A DNA stretch of 64,000 bases from positions 12,612,953 to 12,676,952 of the forward strand of contig NC_088324.1 in the NCBI RefSeq assembly GCF_910592395.1, written 5' to 3'. Below are positions 39,201 to 50,586 of this stretch, piece by piece (within the stretch, counting starts at the first letter, position 1; every line of letters begins with the position of its first letter). This DNA is from Lineus longissimus (lineage: Eukaryota; Nemertea; Pilidiophora; Heteronemertea; Lineidae). The notes beneath the pieces are model-generated. The model had not been told where the DNA came from. It ran no database searches and saw nothing but the letters and a program-made list of their open reading frames with translations. A program made the position numbers and the translations under genes.

Positions 39201-40307
39201 CGATCCTTTGATCTTCTGTTTTCATCATAATTAAACCCAAAAGTGCCTCTGTCTTGCTGTACCCACTCCCATAACTCCACCCTCGGGACCATTGGGGGTC
39301 TTCAAGTTATTAATCTAAGTTAATCAAAGAGACACGCTTGTGTCAAACTTTTGTCGCTAATTCTGTTTGCTCAGGTCTTCTTTGATCTTCATTGACCATC
39401 CTGATTAATAAAGCAAGGCTTACATATCTGGCTGTGCCCACTCCCCTTCCCCCACCCTTCAGACCTTTGGGGGTCTTGACTCTTGAGGTACAAAACTATT
39501 TTGATCTTCCTGGATCAAAGCAATTAAATTTGATTGTTTACCTGTCAAGCTGTGCCCACACCCTCTGACCTCACTCGGACCCCTAGGTTGGTATTGACAG
39601 GCCTTGTGCCAAATTATGAAATTGATTGTGGTCTATTATACCTTTCTGCTTGTCAAATTGTACCTGATTAATAAACTTTTTAGTCTTATTTAAACCTTGA
39701 AAACTCTGTTTTTAGGGATCGGGTGGTTGCAGTGTTTGTACAAGGTCCAGCATGGCAGTTCAAGGGTTGGCCATGGGATGGAAATCCAGTCGACATATTT
39801 GCAAAAAGTAAGTGTGTCATATCTTGTAGTTGAATTTATAACTTTTATCACAGATCTCTTTTGGCAATGCATGGGAATGTCTTTTGTTGCATGAATCACA
39901 AAAATAAAACAGTTCAACTCATTTCTCCTTTCCAGTAAAAGCATACCATTTAAAATGGGCTGATTTACCGTTAGATAATAATGTGAAGAAATGGGCCGTG
40001 ACTGTGATCAACTTGGAGCGACTCAAGAGACATTTGGATCGGGCAAAGTTGCAACAGATTTGGGAGGAATTAGACAAGTGAGTATCAGAATGTTTCTATG
40101 CATTCGGTCCTAGAGCGAGTTGTAGAACGTCCCATGGCCATAGTGCCAACCAATGCGTCGAGTTTAGAATCAATTTCTTTAACCGAAGCAGATGAAACCT
40201 CTGAAATATATTGTGGTCGCTGCGATCTATATCCAAATCATATTTCAAAATATTATATACTTGCTTTCAGGCACATGATCAAGAACAAACCTCATTTACG
40301 ATTCTGA
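33273..40307 (+). CDS. CDC73: Parafibromin, Paf1 complex subunit CDC73
   Basis: Twelve exons (33273-33403, 34015-34120, 34413-34545, 34667-35040, 35344-35475, 35595-35658, 35925-36092, 36685-36772, 36968-37108, 39716-39807, 39936-40077, 40271-40307) join into about 535 residues (human 531). CDC73 belongs to the Paf1 complex, which supports RNA polymerase II elongation and histone modification in the nucleus. Near-identical family segments include [30 protein letters not shown], the RRPDRKELL region, [37 protein letters not shown], and YNRYDQERF with [13 protein letters not shown]. The C-terminal Ras-like domain runs from [16 protein letters not shown] to the last residues, HLRF. A basic KKPRLEEE stretch is the likely nuclear signal. 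A His/Ser run (about residues 271-289) replaces the variable linker. The intron at 37109-39715 hosts another gene on the minus strand. Confidence 0.96.
35160..35305 (-). repeat. tRNA-derived SINE fragment, minus strand
   Basis: Read on the minus strand, this CDC73 intron segment starts with an A-box-like TGGCATAATGG and has a B-box-like GGTTTGAAACC about 27 bases later, the spacing expected for a tRNA head. A non-tRNA body follows toward 35160. It seems unrelated in its body to the SINE in the centriolin intron. Confidence 0.5.
37496..38202 (-). CDS. Unidentified two-exon gene nested in a CDC73 intron
   Basis: Exon 1 (38121-38202) starts at an ATG giving [18 protein letters not shown] and ends at a consensus donor (gtaagt). 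Exon 2 begins at 37875 after a pyrimidine-rich acceptor and ends with a TGA at 37496-37498. Together they encode 153 residues in one frame. Exon 1 and the start of exon 2 read as amphipathic, possibly coiled-coil, helices. A basic Asn/Gln/Arg-rich middle follows, then another helical stretch ([17 protein letters not shown]) and an acidic tail with [11 protein letters not shown] do not recognise the family and propose no function. The matching phases, good splice signals and biased composition suggest a real gene. It lies antisense inside the largest CDC73 intron (2.6 kb), about 390 bp from the upstream CDC73 exon. Confidence 0.55.
39110..39640 (+). repeat. Degenerate intronic repeat with ctgtgcccacacccc core
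   Basis: A core like gctgtgcccacnccc followed by a C-rich stretch, gggggtctt-type sequence and a gatcttc motif recurs about four times (near 39115, 39257, 39430 and 39549) in the large CDC73 intron, with uneven spacing of roughly 120-170 bp. It looks like an old, eroded tandem repeat. Confidence 0.4.
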
Positions 40308-41649
40308 GGAAGCTATTATCACAGAACTATCCAACTGCCAGGGAATATAAAAGGACAGTACTGTGTTCATAAAGAGGATGTGCTGTATGTGATCACGAGA
40401 GGAACAGTCATGTTTTGATAGAGTGGACCGTTTTGTGTTATGCAGCTACTATGGATAAGCATAGGACATATTCAAGATATTTGACATTTAGGAACCATTC
40501 AACTACACTCGGTGTTAAATGTTAATGGTTTGTGTTTAGTGGAGTGATGGGTTATGCAGGATCTTTTGGTGCCAGTAGTTTTCTGGAAATGAAGTCTTGT
40601 TATTGAATTCCCAATATTTGATTTTTGAGACCAGAAAATGCTCGTTGTGCACTGTGTGCTAAAGTCTTTTAAAATACAACAGAATCTCACCATTGATGAC
40701 ACCCCTGGGACTAACAAATACTATCATTAATTGAGTGGTGTCGTAAACAATTAATTTGTTACCAATGTAGTGGCCACAATGGGGTGTCCTTAAAAGAGAG
40801 GTGTCTGTTGAGGGGAGGTTCCACTGTAGTAACCTAGCTATTTTGTTTCAAGTCTGCAACTGGCCTGTTCAAATTGTTTGGTTTGGGTGTTGGGGATTTG
40901 AATTCAACTGTGAATCAGAATTGCCAGATGAGAATTTTGATGGAACCAGTTTACTTTTGATTCATATTGATCTGTAGCTTGTTTTTCTGTGCATTTTATG
41001 TACATATTTACCGCAATATTCACGAGTACCATTAGTACATTTTGTTGTGCTGTCATTCTGAACAACCTTTTTTCGCTACTGGAGTTTCATTTTGTAAGTA
41101 CAGGTAAAGTAGTATTTGAACCATTTGCTTTGTAACGGTTGGCAAAAACATTCAAAAAAAATTTCAATTCAGTTGTACATATGTGTATTGTACATGTATA
41201 CTGTGTATGCATAACTTATAGTCGCTTCAGAGCTGTTATAAACCACATTAAGTTTGGAAGTCCTCGATGATACTTACAGCCTTGTGAATTTGGGTAGAAT
41301 TATTTGGGTGAGCCTGAGACCAGAGGGATTTCAATCAAAACCACCAACTGTTCCAGAGTCACTTGCATGATGTCTATATTGAAGTATTTGAAAGGGGTAG
41401 GGGTGCCAAGACTAGGATTGACATGACTTGTACGGTAAATAGTTATGCATTGTTCAACCCTTTGGTAAGATGTGCATCGTGTTGAAACGGCTACTAAATT
41501 GTCAACTGTTTCGCTGTGTAAATAAATATACAAGAGTATAATAAATGGTCTTTTGGTAACATCTGCATGTTTCTCAATATTTTAACTCTGAAAATCAACT
41601 GCCAGGTTTCTAGACTGTGTCCTGGTTCTGTCTGAGCACTTTTCTGAGA
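40308..41649 (+). other. Likely CDC73 3' UTR
   Basis: AT-rich, with no open frame of note. AATAAA hexamers sit at 41521-41526 and just after it, a plausible polyadenylation site about 1.2 kb after the CDC73 stop. Confidence 0.45.
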
Positions 41650-44600
41650 TTAGAAGAATTGAAAAGTAATCTTCTGAAAGATTCACAGAGGAACCACAGT
41701 CAGATAGAGACCAAAACAATTCATCACAGCACAATCCACCCTCCAGGCTTATCCCAGGGACAAGTCCTGAGGCCACAGTCAGTTCGAGATAGCAGCAACT
41801 CCTCACAGCACAATCCACCAACATACTTATCAGCGTCCTGGAGACATATCCTGATCTATCTCACAATCAGATGGAGACGGAAACAGTTCATCACAGCACA
41901 ATCTACCTCCAAAGTTATCAGTGTCCTAGAGACATGTCCTGAGGTCACAATCCGATGGAGACGGAAACAGTCCATCACAGCACAATCTACCTCCAAAGTT
42001 ATCAGTGTCCCAGAGACATATCCTGAGGTCACAATCTGGCCAGAACCAATGACATCTCTGCATCCATTCATTCGGGGTTGTCATTATCCCACAGACCCGT
42101 CCTGTCACAATCTGATCAGGACCAAACCAAGCCATCACAGCACAATCCATACTCCCAATGTCGGGTCGAGGCCATCTCAGAATCCATCCTTTCCTGGGGC
42201 TTGTCAATATCCGAGAGATAGGTCCCAATAAGATCAAAGCAGAGCCAAACGATCACAGCAACATCGAGCCTGCTGGCATGTCATTATCCAAGAGACATGT
42301 CCTGAGGTCAAAATCGGGCTGAGACAGAACCAAGGCAGTCTCAGTATCCATGGGCATGTCATTATCCTAGAGACATAGGTCACAATAAGATCAAGACAGA
42401 ACCAAACCATCACAGCGCAATCCATACTCCCGCCATGACATTATCCTAGAGACATGTCCTGGAGACAGGTCACAATCAGACCTAGACCGAACGAAGCAAT
42501 GTCAGCATCTATCCTTTCCTTTGGCTTGTCAGAGACATGTCCTGAGGTAACAATCAGATCACGTGCCAAGCCATCACAGCACTATCTACCCTCCCAGCAT
42601 GTCATTATTCCAGAGACATGTCCTGAGGTCACAATCAGTCCAAGTTCATTGATACAGCACAGTCCACTCTCCTCGCTGATAAGTATCCCAGAAACATGTC
42701 ATGTTGAGGAGACATGTCACTATGTATGTGTGCAGGGCAATGTTCTGAAGGTCAATCTCGGGTGAAATAGATACAAGAGGGATGAAGGTCCTTGGGGAAC
42801 AAGTTCGAGGATGTAGGCTATAGCCATAGGGATATCCGTGGCATGAGAGGTAAATCTATGGGCGAGTTTAAAAGAGATGATACAAGCAAGAGGGCTGACC
42901 TGCAAAGACATGTGCGATTATGTCGTGTCCAGTCAAGACAGGCTGTGACCTCGGACACAACTCGTTCAAAGTGGTTGTGTTCTCCCGAATAGTTTGTCTT
43001 CTAATTTGCCAAGAGACTGATCAGTTCTGGATTGGAACCGTTAGAATGCAAAGATATGGGCATCTGCTTGCAGTAGCTAGCTAGGCCAGATGATAACTAT
43101 TCAGATCAGTTGCAACCCTGCCGCAGAGTCTGTAGACATTCAGAACACAAAGGGCCTGAGGATGATACCAATGGTTCTGAATTTGCTATGAGACAACCAA
43201 TTCGTCACTGTGCAGACGACCCACCAGGTGGCATAGAGACATGTCCTGATGTCACAATCAAGGCCAGAGACATAACCAAGCTGTCCCATGCAACACAGCC
43301 ATACTCATTTGTCAGTATCTCCCGAATGACTCTTCTTCTTCTTCAGCGTTCGGTTGATCATACATATATCAGATCTGCAGTGTGGATGCATCGACAAAAC
43401 TGGTAGTTCACGTCAGGTCGTCAGCCTTTCCCCACAGCTTCGTCTGGAGTGTTGTCTCGTCGGGCCAGAACTTCCTGCATACCGGTGTAGAAGTTTAAAA
43501 TGTCCTGGGATAGAATGCCCGGGAAACAAATGATTCTATTATGCGCTTCAATCTCTGAGCTATTGACGGTCAGGGTCTCTATAGAACCATATTGCAGAAT
43601 ACAATAGGGCCGGACACTTTTTCAAGGGGGGCTTTTGTTACTGTTACACCGGCTCCAGTAGTAGGCAGTTGTTTAGGATGTGCTCTGGGGTCTGTTCTCC
43701 GTCTTCATGGTTGTTCCCCAGGACGTTCCTGCAAGCTTGTTCATCAGAGCTATTTTCTGGATGGTTCTTTCTTGCCAGTGGACCGACTGGATGTGCGCAT
43801 TCCAAGTTAGTCGTTTGTCCAGTGTGTCAACTAGGAAGACCATCGATTCAACCTCTGGTATTGGCTGACTTCCAAAGTGGAGTTCGATGGTTTCCTTCTT
43901 TGTGGAGAGTGAGAAGAGCATGGATGCCGTCTTTGCAATGTTGACATCCACACTTTCGGCCCATTTTCCACCAGGTTGGCTATTGCTTGGACTCTCTTTC
44001 TGGCTGCGGGTACATGTGTGCAGACAACCCAGGATGCTAGGTCATCTGCAGGGAGCTTGTTCTTGACATGTTGTTCAGACGCTGCTGTTATCCCGTTGAT
44101 GCAGACCAGGAAGAGAGTTGGGGATAATACGCCTCCTTGTGGTACTCCTTCTCTAGTCTCCCGAATGACATGTCCCAAGGTAACAACAACCAACCAAGTT
44201 TTAGCACAACCTATTTCTGAATTTGCTATAAGGCAATCACGTCGACATTGTACAAAACATTCTCTAGGTGTCCAAGAGACATGTCCCGAGGTCAGAATAA
44301 GGCCAGACAGTACCAAGATGTCAAGTCCTGAGGTCACACTCCAAACTATGGGACCAATTCATCACGTCTGCACACCCTCCGATTTAGTGAGGATCTTAGA
44401 GACACATTCTCTCACCGCAATCAAGTCTGGTCTCCAGTTTAATCCGTCTCCTGAAGAAATGTCCTGTCACAATCAGTTGCGACAGCTGGGTCTTCACTTC
44501 ACAATTCAACCACTCTAAAAAAGACAAGTTTTGATGTCCGTACCTTCCAAAAGACACATCCTGAAGTCACTTCCAAGCCACAACAAAACAATTCATCAAA

Positions 44601-44745
44601 ACACAAACCCGCTTTCACCCGTGTCAGTATCCTAGAGACTAGTCCTGAGGTCACAATGCAAGTGACCGCGGCACAATCTGTCCTCGAAGTTCCATGTGAA
44701 ACGTCCTCCAACGATTCTGGTGCCGTGATCCAGTTGGAGACAGAA
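41650..44745 (+). repeat. Degenerate minisatellite, forward orientation
   Basis: Units of variable length carry the core gagacatgtcctgaggtcac, followed by stretches like atcagatcaagacagaacc and atcacagcacaatcca. The core palindrome ACATGT recurs near 41930, 42293, 42450, 42533, 42614, 43237, 44168 and 44277, with diverged units between. The array is interrupted at 43331-44156 by a LINE insertion, and about 42745-43200 is poorly conserved. Long open frames through it are side effects of the repeat. Confidence 0.7.
43331..44156 (-). mobile_element. 5'-truncated non-LTR retrotransposon (LINE) with 13-bp target-site duplication
   Basis: The minus strand encodes the end of a reverse transcriptase. 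It begins at REGVPQGGVLSPTLFLVCIN, passes a degenerate catalytic motif (ADDLA, where the family has YADD), and continues in a shifted frame through FLVDTLDKRLTWNAHIQSV and a LAGTSWG segment, typical of jockey/I-like ORF2 proteins. Frameshifts and stops show it is dead. The identical 13-mer TCTCCCGAATGAC borders both sides (43318-43330 and 44157-44169), and the 3' end on the minus strand finishes with an AAG-type simple repeat. The insertion is therefore a classic 5'-truncated LINE copy placed inside a minisatellite unit. Confidence 0.8.
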
Positions 44746-44754
44746 CCAGCTCTT

Positions 44755-45590
44755 TGCTAACGACGAGCCTGGCAAATGGATTGTGCTGTTATGAATTGGT
44801 TCTGTCTCGATCTGATTGCGACTTCAGGACATGTCTCTGACAAGCTCAAGGAAAGGATGGATGCTGAGATGGCTTTGGTTCTGTATAAGCCTGATTGACC
44901 TCAGGACATTGCCTCGTGGATAACGTAAAAAAAGTCGAGTCTGGATGATGGATTGTGCTGCATGGCTTGGTTCTGTCTTGACCTGATACTGACCTGGCCA
45001 TATCTCGTGGTTTATGACAATACTAGCATGAGGTTTGATTGTGCTGTTATGGCTCGGTCTTGATGAGATTGTGACCTCAGGACATGTCTCTTGCTTCATG
45101 ACAATCCTGCGGGATGGAATGGGATGAAATGAAGTGGTACTATCTTGATCTGATTGTGACCTCAGGACATGTCTCTTGCTTCATGACAGTCCTGTGGGAT
45201 GGAATGGGATGAAATGAAGTGGTACTATCTTGATCTGATTGTGACCTCAGGACATGTCTCTTGCTTCATGACAATCCTGTTGGATGGAATGGGATAAAAT
45301 GAAGTGGTACTATCTTGATCTGATTGTGACCTTAGGACATGTCTCTTGCTTCATGAAAAGGCTGAGGGAGGGATAGTAATGTGATGAAGTCTTGATCTGA
45401 TTGTGATCTCAGGACATGTCTCTGGCTCTCTGACAAGACTGAATGGTAGATTGTAGTGTGATGAATTGATTCAGTCTTGATTTGATAGCTAGCACAGGAG
45501 ATGTCTCTACGATAGTGACAGGCTTTGAGGATGGATTGAGCTATGACTTGGTGGTCTTTTGAGAGCAACATCAGGACATGTCATTTGGAC
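44755..45590 (-). repeat. Degenerate minisatellite, inverted orientation, with four 85-bp tandem units
   Basis: The same repeat as at 41650-44745 but in reverse complement (core gtgacctcaggacatgtctc). The core ggacatgtct starts at 44827, 45080, 45165, 45250, 45335 and 45412. The middle four are exactly 85 bp apart and nearly identical, so part of the array was recently amplified. The orientation change falls near 44745-44760. Confidence 0.75.
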
Positions 45591-47338
45591 AATTTAGATG
45601 AACTATTGGTTTTGTGTTTCAAGTACCAGCTCATCCTCCTGCACCAAGCTTTTCAATGCCGCAGTGGTTTTGTTCCACCTTGACTTGACAGTCACAACAT
45701 TTGGGGCTTGATTCTGACAGTCTGTCTTCCTCATCACAAGGAAAGTGGACAGTTCTCAAATGGTTTGAATGTCAGGATATATTGGGTGTTTTCGTCCTTG
45801 AGCAAGGCTCTTTCTTACCACCTTTCTGGGCATTTGTCAGCCACACACCTGCATTTCAAAGAGAGAGACATGATAGTAACATTGCAATACAGTTGATCTA
45901 CAGGACCATATTACGCAGACAAGACAAAGAGGTTTGAATAAAAGTATTTATTCTCGATTAATCCACAAGTACTGAAATTATTCATTGACTTGCTTATAAA
46001 ATACACTATACACAGGGACTGCCATTATTACAACCCATTCCAAAAACACAAGAATTATGGGAACAACAATCTATTTCTCATCACCAGGAAAACAGGTGTG
46101 TCAATTTGCTTTCTCTTTTCTCCTAATGAATATCACAAACACAAGAGTTCCAGTTCCAACGGTCAAAGAATATGGTTTCAAATAATGGCCAGACTGGCTT
46201 TAAACCGAAGAATTTCAGGCGACTCGAAACGGACCTGGAGTCCGAAGTACTTACATAACCACAGTACAGTAAAACATGCCTACTTTGCCATACCTCAAAG
46301 ATTTTCTGTCCGAAGTTAGATGAGGGGTATAAGAGGGTACTGACGAAAGGATCTCCTGTGTAATGAAATTCCCTCCATCACAACGAAGACACTTTTTGAT
46401 AATACCCCACTGTCAGTTTGGGCAATTTTCAGGGAATGGGTAACATCTAATAATGACAGGCTATTTACAAATCTTTTATGCAAATCAGGCAAACACCTCA
46501 CATTTTTAATTGGACCTTGAAATAGGTCAGGAATTGGACCTAGTTAAATTGAACTTGTTCCTGCATTTTTTCTGGTTGTGTCTTTGTCCTCAAAAGACCA
46601 ATTTTGGACAAAAGTTAAGTAAACACCACAGAATCTCTTTCCGTGCAACACAGCAATGATCAGGACGATTTGTTATGATTCTCAAGGGGCCTCTCCCCGT
46701 TAAAACAACGGCATTGTGCTCATTGGCCTATTGTTGAAGGAAGAGGAAGCAGCTTGGAACATTTTCACAGCCAACGAAAATGCACCTATGTGAGACCTTT
46801 AATGAAACAGCTCAACAGATTTTTACAAATAAAATTCACAGTGAACAAAAATTATTGGCTAGCCACAGAGGTTCAACTTTAACATATCAAGCAATTTTAT
46901 AAATTGATATATTTTAACATGTTCGGCCGATGAAAATATTTTGACTCTTTTATTTGTCCTGTCTTATTATTATACTGTACTGGTCTCTCACTTTCACAAG
47001 CTTGCTGTCAGTAAACCATTGTCAAGTCAATAATTGACATAAAAATTCCAATCCCTCTGAAAAAGGCAAAGTCTTCCACTTTCTTTCACTTTCAGGTAAT
47101 TGCCCCTTTAAATCCCAACATGAAACAACATGATAATAGTCACAAATACAAAATGGACTGATACTGATTAGCATTTGCACAGCTATGTGATAATATCAGT
47201 CAATCACATTGGTGAAAGAAATGCCCTTCAAGCTGCACATGGAATACTTAACAATGTCACTTGATGTCCCGAAAAGAATGCTTCAAATAAATTGCTAATT
47301 AGACCAACAGATGATAATCTCATGATCAACAATATTCG
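45591..47338. other. Intergenic region downstream of PPP6C
   Basis: No conserved exon is seen. TTTATT at about 45949-45954, read on the minus strand as AATAAA, and similar AT-rich sites nearer PPP6C could end its transcript. Confidence 0.4.
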
Positions 47339-49928
47339 TTAAAGGAAGTACGGTGTGGTTGTTCTAGTAGGTATCACTCGCTCGGAATCAGGAACCGCAC
47401 GGAAAAGCTTCGCCTCACGATTGTCGGCATCCGTGAACGCCAAGACTGCTGCTATGTTGCCACATCTGTAACAGTAGTTCGGAGCAGACCAGACTGTCAC
47501 TAGCTTTTCATCAAACATGTACTTGTAGCCTGAAACGGAAGAGATAATGTCACTGATAAGGAGATATTCAGAGATCTTTGACAAGTCACTGCGTACTGAC
47601 TATGACGAAGCCTACTCTTACCCATTTTGGGAGGGCGACAAGCATTCTGACTTTCAGACTCTTGCTTCGGTTTTTTAGGGAGAGCACACTGCATTACTCC
47701 TAATCTGATTCTCAGACTCACCTTCATGTACTAGTTGATGTGCTCTACATATCAGATTTATATTGTTGATGTGGACAAACTGAAAAATATGACAAAAACC
47801 AAATCACTGATTAGAAATTTTCCATACTTTTTTGTTTTTCAATACTCCCTTCCCCTTCTAGGCATGCATATGCTGGAGCCCAAACTCCCACCTGCGGACA
47901 TACACAAAAAAAATTGTCAGTCAATACTGGTGTATGTTGTTATTGGCACATTCGATGTCTCCATGCTGCATAATAAAACACAGTGAAACTTGTTTCAGAA
48001 CAAATGAAATTCAATCATGTTCAAAATCAATCAACTCAAATCAACTAAATTTTAACCTGAACATCCCATCTTTTTCATGCTAGGTAATGTTTAATATGAT
48101 GTCAAAAACACTCACCTCATTTGTCACTTTTGACCCAAATAACCATCCAGCTCCTCGCGGACTCACAGCCCACGTGTCGACATCCTCAGGATCCGACCAG
48201 ACGAGATCACAAAATGCTCCCTTGTGTGGTATCTCTTGATTTCTCTCGATGGTGCGTATCTGGTCCAGTGTCTTGATGTCTGGAGACAGACCACCATGAA
48301 CACATAGGATACATTCATCAATTATCTGAAGAAAAGTGTTTTGGCATCAGAAAAAGGTATGAAGTGAAGGACTGATGAGTTGGTAATGCATATTCAAGTG
48401 CAGCAGAGACTCGTTTCCAAATTTTCCATGAGTTTCACTTTCATAAGTTCTATAGATCAATTTTGTTTGCTAATATATTGAATAACTCACCGCAGCAACT
48501 GTTAACAAGTCAAACACTCGACAACAATGTCTCCATGCATTGGCATTCCCATACTTCGTTTGACATTCATCTGTAAAGAATACAACATAAGGTTAAGGAT
48601 CAATCAAACATACTTTTCAATAGGAATTCTCGTATAGCTCTTTCATTCTTGGCAAACAACTCTACTCCAAACATAGTGATACCAACTGCTCAAGAACTAT
48701 AAACCTCTCCACCAAGTTATTTTCGCTTACCATAAAACCCATAAACTTGTGTGATTTGTCGACTCTCATGATTACCTCGAAGAAGAGTGATTTTGTCAGG
48801 CCACCTGAAGTTAAAAGAACAGATATCAATAGTATTGATTGAATTAAAAGATACAACTAAACAATGATGACTGGATCTCTTGTGTTTCTTCTGTGTTCTC
48901 TGATGCTTACATTTAGTTCTGTTTGAGGAAGGAATGCATAGTCATTTTTTTCTCAAACGCCTTGGTCACAGTATCAGAGTACATCAAAGACTATACTGTT
49001 ATAATGGAAATAGGTTAAGCCTTAAAATACTCACTTTGCTTTACATGTCAATAGCAGTGTGAAAGTTTCTAAACTGTAATAACCACGATCTACAAAGTCT
49101 CCCTGAAAAGAGCATGTTCGATATCAAGCACAATGTCAAGCTAATCAAGCTAGCCAAATGAACAATTTTAATTGTTTACCGTCCCAGCAATCGAGGGCAT
49201 TTTAATTATATGGCCTGAGGACAATTAATTGTGGTGCTTTGGCCGAGCGAGTATTTAAAATCTGGTGAGTGGTCGGTCACATCAAATTTGAGAGACTGAA
49301 AGTGAAACCTACCATAAAAATGTAATTTGTGTCAGGTATTTCCCCACCAGTTCTGAAAAGTTCCTTAAGATCATAGAACTGTCCATGGATGTCCCCACAA
49401 ACTGTGACAGGGGTTGAAACAGGCTGGACATTGGATTCCTCCAGGAGTAACTCTGACACCAAATCACATAGTTTCTGAAAAAAGATTATGAAATCATTTG
49501 TAGACCGACATTCATCCATCATCATATTCATGCCACGCTATAACTGAATTCGATCTTGTTCTGGATCTCAGGATTTGCTCAGCCTAGGTGTAGCTACTTT
49601 TAGACGGCCACCAAATTTCAAATTTTGGATTGACATCATGATCATGTAGGCAGGCCTAGTTAGAACATGCAGTAGTAGGTACGCCTACAATACATCATGA
49701 CATGATGAATGAAGGATTTTGAAGTTTTCATGACGGTTCACTTTTTGAATGTCAAAATTAACCATCAAGAGCACAAGCTACCGAGATGAAGTGGTGTTTT
49801 CTTGACACACTTTAGCCTGATAAAGAGTCTGGAATTATCAGAATTACGATATTGCTCACCTTTAGGTCATTTTCTGGGAGATATTTGCATTGTTTTGCGA
49901 TTTCAACCCATTTATCGAGGTCCGCCAT
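47339..49928 (-). CDS. PPP6C: Serine/threonine protein phosphatase 6 catalytic subunit
   Basis: Eight minus-strand exons (49860-49928, 49313-49474, 49035-49102, 48731-48804, 48491-48570, 48116-48325, 47722-47779, 47339-47529) join in phase into 303 residues (human PP6c is 305). It is the metal-dependent PPP-family catalytic subunit that works with SAPS-domain regulators in mitosis, splicing and NF-kB control. The start gives [20 protein letters not shown]. Catalytic motifs are intact: GDIHG (50-54), GDFVDRG (78-84) and GNHE (110-113), then [20 protein letters not shown] and [11 protein letters not shown]. The C-terminus ends TTPYFL, whose last Leu is carboxymethylated in PP2A-like enzymes. 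The sequence follows PP6 rather than PP4 or PP2A in [16 protein letters not shown] and YGNANAW. It is head to head with the glycosyltransferase gene. Confidence 0.97.
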
Positions 49929-50586
49929 GTTGAATTTTGACACTTCCGGTCTTGTGCGTTGGGTCGCAGAATAAGAAATCCCGTGTTTTGATTGGTTATT
50001 CGATTCATTCAGCCAGAAGTTCTAGACGCGGGTGTTTTGAAAGATGAAAATTTCGCGCAAATGATATTTTCTTTGAAATTCGAAATGAAATAGACTTGAA
50101 TAGTTAAAATTTTGCTTCCAATAAAAAGTTTATAACATAATCTAAATATTTAAGGCAAAAACCCTTATAAAAGCACCCAGATTTGGATAAATCTGGCAAG
50201 GGAAAAAGGCACTCCGTCCGTCCATGCGTCATTGCATGCATTTCATGCATTGCATGCATTGCATGCATTGCATGCATTTCATGCATTGCATGCATTGCAT
50301 GCATTGCATGCATTTGTAATTTGACATGTCTGGGAATGGGATGATTAATTAGTTATGATATTGATCCAGTGCCAGGCCGGGCCGAAAGGGGGGGGGGCAT
50401 ACTAACACACCACACATACTATTTTGCCCTTGCAGGCTATCAATCTCTTGTTACTGGTAGCCAGAGCCACCAGATAGTCTAGAGCCAGTAGAGGAGGCTA
50501 ATCGGATCAACACGAGGACACAGTTCATTTGAATGTTACGCTTTTCTAATTTCAGATAATATTGCAAATTGGACAAGCAGCTGGGC
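49929..50586. promoter_or_regulatory. Divergent promoter region between PPP6C and the GT32 gene
   Basis: The two start codons are 658 bp apart on opposite strands. A splice acceptor (ctaatttcag) ends at about 50555, just before the GT32 ATG, so that gene probably has an upstream untranslated exon. The region also contains the TGCATGCATT array. Confidence 0.45.
50231..50315. repeat. TGCATGCATT tandem array (about 8 units of 10 bp)
   Basis: A nearly perfect 10-bp repeat of alternating purine-pyrimidine GCATGCAT blocks, with two units carrying ttcatgcatt instead. It lies in the gap between divergent PPP6C and GT32 genes. It generates a Met-His open frame on the minus strand that is not a gene. 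Confidence 0.9.

Noticed and set aside
41617-42231. 204-codon open frame on the plus strand
   Set aside because: It runs through the minisatellite; the repeated peptide pattern follows the DNA repeat and resembles no protein family.
46316-47100. Possible extra exons downstream of PPP6C
   Set aside because: The PPP6C frame ends with the expected TPYFL and a stop at 47339, so nothing further is needed, and no conserved sequence is seen.
50104-50313. Minus-strand frame with MHAMHAMHAMHE-like repeats
   Set aside because: Direct translation of the TGCATGCATT array.
50230-50320. CRISPR-like array
   Set aside because: The repeated motif is contiguous with a 10-bp period and no spacers, and the genome is eukaryotic.
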